In this document: one piece after another, positions 55,629 through 64,000 of the stretch | How positions within the stretch are numbered: the stretch's first letter is position 1 | Layout: each line of letters begins with the position of its first letter | DNA from: Pseudorasbora parva | Lineage: Eukaryota > Chordata > Actinopteri > Cypriniformes > Gobionidae | NCBI RefSeq assembly: GCF_024679245.1 | Contig: NC_090178.1 | Coordinates: 8,409,202-8,473,201 of the forward strand | DNA length: 64,000 nucleotides | Reading direction: 5' to 3' | The notes under the pieces: generated by a model | Seen by the model: only the letters and a program-made list of their open reading frames with translations | Told to the model about the DNA's origin: nothing | The model's database searches: none | Program-made: the position numbers and the translations under genes

Positions 55629-56325
55629 TTAAAGGTGCACTATGTAGTATTTTTGCAGTAAAATATCCAAAAACTACTAGGCCGGTGTTATATATTTTGT
55701 TCAGTTGAGTACTTACAATATCCCAAATGTTTCCAACTATTTGTAAATTGCGAGAAAATTGCTATTTTAACAAAGGACCGGGACGTTTCAGCATAGCGTT
55801 TGAGCGAGTCGCCTGCCAATCGCGTCATATCTGCGTTATCCTCGGTTTTATTCTGCAGAAGCGCTTTTCTCTTAGCAGTGTGAACAAGTCACAGCAGTGC
55901 CGAGCGAACGCATGGAGTAACGTCATAACATAATTTTAAACACACTTAAATGTATCTAATATGATAAACAGAGCTGCTTTACCTTATAATCATGACCGGA
56001 AAAAGCGGAAGTACGCGCGCCCGGCGACTGTGTCCCGTCCCGTCATAATAAAAGTCCCGGTACTCGCGATCCATGTGTTTGCGTAACAATCGCTCCAGCG
56101 GCCGTGCTCAGCTCCACAACACTCGGTCCTGCTTCTGCTTTACACTACAGTAACGTTAATAACCGCATCCATCAACATGATTTCTGCCCGTGTCCTATTT
56201 TTCACCGGCTGTGAGGTGAAGACCACGTCCCAAAATACTGCGCTCACACTTGGCGTCATCAAACTACGCCTTTGTTTAGAATAGGCGCCCTCCAGTGGAC
56301 GGAAAGTTGCATAGTCCACCTTTAA
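55629..56325. mobile_element. MITE with TTAAAGGTGCACTATGTAG ends
   Basis: It begins ttaaaggtgcactatgtagt and ends gcatagtccacctttaa, inverted, 697 bp. GC-rich interior (cggaagtacgcgcgcccggc). Open frames inside lack domains. Confidence 0.75.
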
Positions 56326-57094
56326 AAGGTACATTTCAGTACCTTTTCTGTTTTTTACCAGCAATGACAGCAATGTATCTTATTTTCGGACAGTGTTGTA
56401 ATTGAAATCTACAAACACAAATAGATAACGTATAATTCATTTAAATGTATATTTTTTATGTTTTCTTCTTCAGATAAGTGAAAAGAAAAGTTATGGAAGC
56501 AAACTAGCTCAAAATCTCAACTGACAACCCAACTATTTTACAATGTGGTTATTTCATAAGAATGTGAATGATTAAAGCATACGGAAATGTATAATTTTTT
56601 TATAAAAAGTAAGCATTAAGGTCTTCCCTTAACCCCACCACTAAACCCAACCGAACCCCACCTTATAAGGGTATAAGCAGTTAGCAGATTGTACAAAAAC
56701 ATATATATGAGAAACAAATTCATACAAATTTGCCGAAATGTAAATAGGTATGAATTGCCATGAGATTGTGTTGAATTGACCAGAGCCTGGGAAAACACAA
56801 ATTTTGCCTGTAGTATCTTGCCGTAGTAATCTAATTTTGTTATAATACCTATAACACCTGCTTTCTATGAGCATTCCCATTCATCTCAATGCTCAGCCAG
56901 CGCATGCGGGCCTGTAAGTACACAACATGCATGATGCCATCTTTGCTCAGGTGCTTTCAGTTACGGCCATGTGTTTTAAGCTGTAATTGCCATGTGACGA
57001 ACCACTCTAGAGCCAGATGCTGCAGAAACCATAAGAGCGGTATGCTAGTATGCAATTCCGAACACAGCATGATAATACTGGTGTAAGGGCATAG
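56326..57094. other. Intergenic, nothing recognised
   Basis: No gene or bounded repeat could be supported. Confidence 0.45.

Positions 57095-57191
<97 letters not shown>
57095..57191. repeat. (ATCA)n microsatellite
   Basis: About 24 perfect tetranucleotide units. Confidence 0.97.
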
Positions 57192-57192
<1 letters not shown>

Positions 57193-57940
57193 TATTCATT
57201 TATCATACAGCATGTTAAGCTGCAGTGGTCACTGTTTACCATTTTTTACGTACTGGCTGTGCCTCTTGTACATAATCTAGTGACTGAGTTATTCAAATTA
57301 TTATCTTGATTTTCTATTTTTATTAAACTATAATCTTACCTTGTGTTTTAAAGACAAAATATTTCTATTCTATGACAGCAACTGGTTTACAGCTGGGAAT
57401 CAGAATACAGTACATTTTCAAAGGATGAAAGTCAAGATAAATATTCCTTTAACATCAATAACGGTCGCAGAGCATCAGCGTCTGACAGACACACTATCAT
57501 TTGTTTCACTGTACAAATAAATATGACAATTTGGATAGACTTTGTTTTTGATCTTGTTGATGGACAATGTACAGTAGCTGTATTAAACCTGATTTTATGC
57601 CATTTTTTGGGGCAGTTTTTGTGTCATAACCTCATTGTTTATCTCATATTATTGCTACATGATGTTCATATTGTGCTCGATTTATTACAATGCAACTTTA
57701 CCAAATGCAGATGCAGATACAATAAACTTCTGTTGTTTTATGTAAAACTAATTATATGGTGCTCAGAAATCGGAGGCTACACGGAAAATTTAATGAAATA
57801 GAATTCAAAATCTAATTTAGGCGTGGGAATAAACAGAATATGTTTTGAATAATTTAATGTTATGATGTACAATTAAGTTTTAAATTTAAAAAATGATAAT
57901 CTGCGCTATTTACAGGTTGCTAATCAAATAAGCTAATTTG

Positions 57941-58210
57941 GGTAACATTTTACAATAAGGTTTTATTTGTTTTATACATTTACTGGTTAACATAAACTAG
58001 CTATAAGCAATATTTCTACAATATTTATTAGTATTAGTCAATGGTAATGTCAACATTTACTAATACATTTTTAAAATCCAAAGTTGTATTTGTGGGACAA
58101 TTGGATTTTTACTAATGTTAACAAAGATGAATAGATGTTTTACAAAAATTACATTATTAGTTCAATGCATTAACATGTTATCAAATGATACCTTATAGTA
58201 AAGTGTTACC
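57941..58210. mobile_element. Small TIR element with GGTAACA(C/T)TTTACAATAAGGT ends
   Basis: It begins ggtaacattttacaataagg and ends ccttatagtaaagtgttacc, inverted. 270 bp, non-coding. The same ends bracket 61544-62421. Confidence 0.8.
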
Positions 58211-58844
58211 CACATTTTTAACATTGATTCTATGAATAAAAGGTCAGATTTTCTGACAATTGAGAGCGCAAATAACATGGCGATAAAGAGGATCTTTACA
58301 GAAACCAGCAGATGGACAAAAGAGATGCTAAAGAAGGTGACAGATGGAGGTGAAGTTGAAACCTCGGTGCTAATACATATTACAACACTGATACATTCAT
58401 GAACATACTGTATCATACCCTGAAAAAAAAGGCAATTGTTTCATTAAATTAAAATGTGGCATATGTAAACATTTGACAACAACTCAGCCATTTACGAATG
58501 CTGTGTTGAACAAATATCTGGGTGCTTTAGTAAGCAAGCCAAACACGTATCACTGTATATCTGTATTGGGGATCATAGGCCTGGTACTATCGCTTCCACA
58601 CATTTATTTTGCCTCAGCTCAGAGACTCTAGAGAACTGTAATGCATTCTGGGTAATGGTATCACTGCCTCTGCGGTGCCTAAACTCAATTCTCACGGGTC
58701 ATGTGTGTCTGGACCACTATTCCATTTCACCCCTTTTCCATGCAGTCGGTGTATCCCTGCCTCAGACACTAACTGATATGCTAACTGTTGTGATGCACAA
58801 TTAAAGGGACAGTTCTCACCCACATGTCTAACGTTAGTTCCATC
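58211..58844. other. Intergenic, nothing recognised
   Basis: No gene could be supported. A short TTAAAGGGACAGTTCTCACC fragment is at 58801-58820. Confidence 0.45.
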
Positions 58845-59131
<287 letters not shown>

Positions 59132-59285
59132 GTTAATAGATTGTAGCCTACTCACAAAAAATGACGGTTGTTTGTCGGTTACTTAGATCTAACGTTAGCT
59201 CGTCGTTGCTCCTTTGATTCAGACACAGATATCAAGTAGTGCGATGAGAATACATTTCTTTACATTAGGCTAGCATTTGAATTAC

Positions 59286-59286
<1 letters not shown>

Positions 59287-59329
<43 letters not shown>
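59287..59329. repeat. (GA)n microsatellite
   Basis: About 21 AG units. Confidence 0.95.
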
Positions 59330-59331
<2 letters not shown>

Positions 59332-59616
59332 CGTATGTGAACTACTTGCGTGTGAACTAGGGCCTAACGTACTCCTCCATCTGTTCAGCATCTCTTTCTA
59401 CCAAAAACGGAGCTGAGAGTCCAATTACTTAAAAAAACAGCGATGTTACATCCTCGTTATTAAGACATATATTTTTCTATTCAGGAATCTAAAAGTCGCG
59501 GGGCGGCAGCGTTGATAAGTTTCTGTACTTCTCCTGGATGCTTTTCTCTTGAAAGCACAAGGCATTGATATAGAACAGTTATTAAACTGACTGGAACTAC
59601 CTGCATTTAACAGTTT

Positions 59617-59660
59617 TTAAAGGTATAGTTCGCCCAAAAATGAAATGAATTATGTTCATC
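59617..59660. repeat. Solo left end of TTAAAGG-type MITE
   Basis: ttaaaggtatagttcgccca followed by aaaatgaaatgaattatgtt is a family left terminus without the rest. Confidence 0.55.
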
Positions 59661-61543
59661 ATATAAAGCGATCGAGACTCTTCTGAAAATTTTGACTAAA
59701 CAAATCAATTCATATTAATTATTTTTACAGTCTCTTTATGAACTTTTTGAAGCGTCAAATTAAGCGTCAAATTAAAATACTTAACATTGTAGGGTTGAGG
59801 GTTGTTGAAAGAAATGCAAAAAAATTAAGTTAAGGGGGCTGATGGTTAACACATCCTATTATACTGCAGACCTAACATTATATTAAAAATCTGTTACACA
59901 ACAGAATTACAAGAACAGACTTGGCTCATACAGTTTTGTGGTAAGCCAATAATGCTATATGCACATTCAATGAAACCACTGGACAAACACTGTAGTGAAC
60001 AATGAGTCAGTTTAATTCTAAGCACTTTCATTTTTTTCACATTTGTTACAAAAATATTTCAAAATTGACAATGGAAAATAAAAGGCATTGCAATAATGAT
60101 TGCATGTTTTAATTATCCGATTTAAAGGGAAGCATTAGAGTAAAAAAAAAGAAAAAAAACCCAACAAAACAGAACAACATTTCTGGAACGTTTGTAAAAA
60201 ATAAATACAATTACTATTTCTATTTTGAATTTCCTTGGCAATTTTAAATGCTACATTGTAACATTAAATGGGTCTTTAAGAACACAGTTTCAAAAACTGT
60301 AATACATTCATTTGGGCCAACAAACACACAGGGATTGGGATGCCAAAACCTTTTACGTTTCATTTAACGCTAGTGCACAAAATACTACTGTCACCATCAC
60401 ATTCACATCTAAACCTCTTTGAGCAGAAGAACAGACTCCACCAGGGCTGGAGCTGAAATAAAACACACACCTACTTAAAAACAGTGAGCGAGAATTTCTG
60501 CTGTCGAACTACAAATAGGCATTTGGAAAAATGCAGAACCTTCCGCCACTAACCACTGAAACACCTACTTGTCCTTTTTAACCCAAGATCCCTTTCATAA
60601 ACGACCATTAAAATATCATTACCGCCATGTGACCGACCTTGAGAGCTTGTTAGAAAAGGTTTCGCTAAACTTTTGCCTTAATGTAGCATAAATTGAACTA
60701 AATTACAAGCCTACTACTGTGCGTACCGGTCCTGCACCGTTAGGCCAGACAAAACAAGTGCAGTGTTCTCCTGAAGGACAAAATGAGAGATGGAGGTTAA
60801 AAGCTTGGGCAAACACAATGATTAGCTTTGATTTCTTGAGCAAAGAAGCGTTGCATGAGCAAAGAAACTATTCTGAGCTACGCACTACATTGCACCGGTA
60901 TACAAAATCGACAAGTGCACTGACAAAATGCAGTTAAATATAAAACCAAAAGCCTTGTGCTTCAATATGAAACACTCTGTATTGTATGCCATAAACCTGC
61001 AATGAACAAAACAATACCACAGAATTGTGACCTGATGCAGAGAAGGACATAAAACTCACCGAATATCTAGAAACATCTAAACGACAGTGAAGGACTCCAG
61101 TGCAGCCCCGTCTTCCCATGAGATGCAGTTTAGCAGGAGAATGATGCTTACATGAGCTAAACAGTATTTATCATTCGAGATGAAAATGTAAAAATGGAAA
61201 TGTGTTTTTAGAAATATAGCCCTTCCCCCCATCAATTAATTAATGTTACAGATTATTCAAAGGCGTTCCAGTAAATCCGAATAATTTGCCATTGATAATA
61301 AGGGACATTACAAATAGAAGTATTTAAAGGGGCAGAATTTCACCAACACACCAGTTATTCTAGATATATACTTATCTACCATTGTATATTTTGATATGCA
61401 CACACATCATAAAATTGGATTAATGGTATTATATTAATGATGATATTAATGCAAATATAAAATCCCTGATTAATGCTACTATCATTTTCCAGTTAAAGCT
61501 ATGATAACATTAATATGTAATGAAGCAAACATCATATTTTGTT
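59661..61543. other. Intergenic, possibly long 3' UTR of the minus-strand gene
   Basis: 59990-61540 lacks the repeat motifs found nearly everywhere else in the flanks, yet has no coding frame with support on either strand. Because it lies downstream of paqr6 on the minus strand, it could be part of a long 3' UTR. A minus-strand ATTAAA would be at about 60010. This is weak. Confidence 0.25.
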
Positions 61544-62421
61544 GGCAACACTTTACAATAAGGTTTCATCTAACATGAACTAACCATGAGCAATATGTGT
61601 TACTGTATTTGTTAATCTTTCTTAATGTTAACAAATACAACTTTTGATTTTAATAATGTGTAAATGTTCAAATGAAAGGTCCACTGAAGTGCCTTGAAAC
61701 ACGCAGCATTAATCATTGTGTTGACGTAATTTCCACTGAAACAGAAAGAGAGGGCGGGGCATATCAAACAGCCACTCCCATTTGTTTAAATAGCCAATGG
61801 CGTTCAGTTTATATCACAGCTCAGCCAAAGCCACAGTTTCCTCTTAATCTCTAACAGTTTCTGCTCCTAATCTCATATCACTTTAAAATACAGCATTAGA
61901 ATTCAAATGGGTCTGATACGTTTCGTCTGCGGCAACTCACGCATATGATCGGCTCTGTGCTATTGTGGAGCAGACTGTGTGTGCATGCTGTGCGGCGGTT
62001 CACGTGACACTAACGTGAAACCAGACTTGATTCACCCCAATGAAAAGCATACACTGTCTGAATCCTTCCTTATCCCCTGTATAGTGCACTATGTGCCATT
62101 CACCATGTAGAAAATAGTAAATGTGGGACAGCGTCTATTTAGGGACGGGAAGCTGTAGATTTTAAAGAACATTTGATTGGACAGAAAATCTGATGAGAAG
62201 CTGAAGTGCAAAGTGCATCAAAATAATGAATCCAAATTGGCGGAAGTGAGAAACTAATTTTGAATTTGTGTATTTTCTAAATGCAAATTTTGTTGCATAC
62301 TAGCTTATAGATAACATTAGACTAAAAGCCCAAAAACTTTAATTTCATTTAAGTGCAGTTCATTATTAGTTCATGTTAACCAATGTAGTTAACTAATGAA
62401 ACCTTATTATAAAGTGTTACC
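61544..62421. mobile_element. TIR element (GGCAACACTTTACAATAAGG ends) with nested insertion
   Basis: Left ggcaacactttacaataagg and right ccttattataaagtgttac are inverted, and the inner phrases aactaaccatgagcaatatg and ttcattattagttcatgtta are the family arms. About 600 bases between them (from about 61672) belong to other repeats. Confidence 0.65.
61900..62220. repeat. Inverted copy of the 4680-5560 repeat
   Basis: Reverse complement carries cttctcatcagattttctgt, tttactattttctacatggt and ggcacatagtgcactataca, matching 4683-4840. The gcggcggttcacgtgac block matches the 4890-4955 region. Confidence 0.65.
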
Positions 62422-62765
62422 TTTTTGTTTATAAAAACCCTTAAACTATATGTTATAATATAACCTGTAAAAGTCAACATTAGCGTCATTCAACCCTCGA
62501 CCTTTCAAGAATAAAATCCAAGGCACAATGGTTAAACAACAGCTGAAAGGTCTCGATTATCATTAGGGTTTCTCGGCTGAAATAATAGACCGTAAGTATA
62601 AAAGTAAACTAGAATATAGGATCTCGCATAGAATAAACATTTAGCTTAGTACAAAAGTATCGCCACTACCGATGCTTTTTTATCAGTGAAAGTGCGCTAG
62701 TGAAATCTAGAGTAACATCATCCAGAAAGGTGCACAGTGAGGTGTGAAGTGGTCAAGAAAGCTCA
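62422..62765 (-). other. Probable 3' UTR region of paqr6
   Basis: Lies directly downstream of the minus-strand stop codon. No repeat is recognised from 62430 on. No polyadenylation site is assigned. Confidence 0.35.
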
Positions 62766-63025
62766 TTACTCCTGATGAGGGTGGGAGCCACAAGAGGCCG
62801 AAGTGCTTTGGCGAGGCGTTCGCGGTAACCCGATGCTGAAGATGCCGATGATGCCCAGGTTGAGCAGGACACCCATTGCGAGAGCCCCCAAGGTACCTAG
62901 GAAGGAAGGTAAAGTGGAGTGGGACGTCAGCCACTCTTTGCGAGACGACATGTCCGTCAGCACCGCCTCCAACTGGAAATGGGTGCCCACGACCGCACAT
63001 ATGTGAAAGAGCTGGTGACTGTGAC
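62766..63025 (-). CDS. paqr6: paqr6 last exon
   Basis: Acceptor ctccaag on the minus strand, 260 bases. Codes HSHQLFHICAVVGTHFQLEA through the last transmembrane helix to ...CGSHPHQE and TAA. Confidence 0.92.
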
Positions 63026-63522
63026 CTTGGAGGAGAGCGAGTGAAAAACTAGTCAAAAGGACTGTGTGATGCTGGTGTGAACCTCTATTTAGGCATTAAA
63101 AAGCAAACAAAGACAACCGTAAAATCACTCAAAATGAGGTACCGATGTAGTCAAAGCGTCCAGGAGCCAGTCTCTCGGGCAGGTGAGATGCAAACAGGAA
63201 GCATGTGAGAAACGCAAAGAACAGATGGTAAGAGTGGCTGGCCAGAGCTTCGCTGGGACTACAGCTCCCCCAACAGCACGACAGCAGCTATACACACACA
63301 CACGGACAGAGACACACATTGCCATCCAGAATAAGAGCATTTATATCTGCAGTGTTATACCACGGGCATTATTTGCTTAAGTAATTATTTAATGTACATG
63401 TGAAATCAAGTGTGACCATACTTACTCGGTAAAACAGTGGGATGCTATCAAAGAGGAAGGGAACCACGAATGCAGCCGTTCTCAAGATTTTACTTTTGTG
63501 TGGAAACTGCAACTCTACAAAC
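62766..63522 (-). CDS. paqr6: paqr6 (membrane progestin receptor delta-like), last three coding exons
   Basis: PAQR-family seven-helix membrane receptor; PAQR6 is a membrane progestin receptor. Three minus-strand exons (63522-63426, 63287-63143, 63025-62766) join in phase and end at TAA 62768-62766. Conserved landmarks are PHKSKILRTAAFVVPFLFDS (helix), HLPERLAPGRFDYIGHSHQL ending in FH (the metal-binding HxHxxxH-type motif before the last helix), HICAVVGTHFQLEAVLTDMS and the final helix GTLGALAMGVLLNLGIIGIF. The wording of these blocks fits PAQR6 better than other PAQRs I know. The first exons lie beyond position 64000. Convergent with ntrk1. Confidence 0.9.
63143..63287 (-). CDS. paqr6: paqr6 penultimate exon
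   Basis: Acceptor acacacacacagtgtatag-type pyrimidine-poor tract ending tatag, donor gtacct on the minus strand, 145 bases. Codes ALASHSYHLFFAFLTCFLFA and SHLPERLAPGRFDYIG. The reading frame is a different one from the longest open frame in this interval. Confidence 0.88.
63426..63522 (-). CDS. paqr6: paqr6 third-from-last exon
   Basis: Acceptor tttgtaacag, donor gtaagt on the minus strand, 97 bases. Codes VELQFPHKSKILRTAAFVVP and FLFDSIPLFYR. Confidence 0.9.
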
Positions 63523-63922
63523 CTGTTACAAAAGACAATATGTGACAGATAATATATGTTCAAAGTGAAATGCTTTTTAGTTTTAAATAAAAAAAGTAGT
63601 ATTAATATATCAACTATTTGAAATATAATATAATATAATAAAGAAAACAACCATCACAAAAATGGATCATTCAGGGAAATACACACAGTATTAAGAATCA
63701 AGGGTACGCAGACTTTTGAACAGGGTCATTTTTACAAATAGAGCGATTTTTTTTGTTGCCATATGGACTAAATGTAAACATCTTTTATGTAAAATATCTT
63801 ATTAAGGACAGAACTAAATAAAAAAATAACATGCCATTTTTATGATCCCTTTTCTTTTGTTAAAATGATTAACATTTTCACATATTCTGCAAAGGGTATG
63901 TAAACTTTTAGCACAACTATAC

Positions 63923-64000
<78 letters not shown>
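63523..64000 (-). other. paqr6 intron, continues past window
   Basis: Upstream intron of paqr6, AT-rich, ending in a (CA)n microsatellite. No further exon is visible before the window edge. Confidence 0.6.
63922..64000. repeat. (CA)n microsatellite at window edge
   Basis: At least 38 CA units, cut by the end of the window. Confidence 0.97.

Noticed and set aside
63125..63340. 71-codon minus-strand frame over the paqr6 penultimate exon
   Set aside because: The conserved PAQR sequence (HLPERLAPGRFDYIG) is in a different frame, with matching splice sites.

Overview
This is eukaryotic, teleost-type DNA and most resembles a cyprinid fish. The reasons are interrupted genes with GT-AG introns, heavy loads of Tc1-like, hAT-like and short inverted-repeat transposons, long CA/TA/ATCT microsatellites, and ray-finned-fish repeat families recurring in both orientations. 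The species assignment is an inference from repeat style, not a match I could run.

The window holds one complete gene and part of another. From 22151 to 53391 on the + strand lies ntrk1 (the NGF receptor tyrosine kinase TrkA). I reconstructed 17 coding exons with consistent reading phase at every junction, giving 2391 coding bases and 796 residues when an 18-base microexon is included (790 without it). Signal peptide, leucine-rich repeats, two Ig domains, transmembrane helix, NPQY docking site, kinase domain and C-terminal YLDIL motif are all intact. At the right edge, on the - strand, are the last three coding exons of a PAQR-family receptor, best matched to paqr6 (62766-63522). Its 5' exons lie beyond the window. 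The two genes are convergent.

Regions: 1-12.9 kb is intergenic and full of transposons (a decayed Tc1-like copy at 60-1440, a second Tc1 copy at 8168-9357, several inverted-repeat elements). 12.9-17.8 kb is a 42-bp minisatellite of about 110 units sitting inside a transposable element. 17.9-22.1 kb is the upstream flank of ntrk1 and contains a nearly intact Tc1/mariner element (18762-20401) with 27-bp perfect ends and a transposase broken by one stop codon. 22.1-53.4 kb is ntrk1, whose introns carry nested elements, notably an hAT-like MITE with an 8-bp target duplication inside a Tc1-like element in intron 1, and a truncated Tc1 copy just before the last exon. 53.4-62.7 kb is intergenic with more short inverted-repeat elements, a long palindrome and tetranucleotide repeats.

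The most notable non-genic observation is that the 4.6-kb minisatellite appears to be an expansion of a single internal unit of a short inverted-repeat element. A copy of the same element with about one unit lies 18 kb away at 35686-36050 in ntrk1 intron 7. The array itself carries 630-bp (15-unit) and larger higher-order duplications. I found no rRNA, tRNA, CRISPR or bacterial-type operon. I do not see a novel multi-gene system here.
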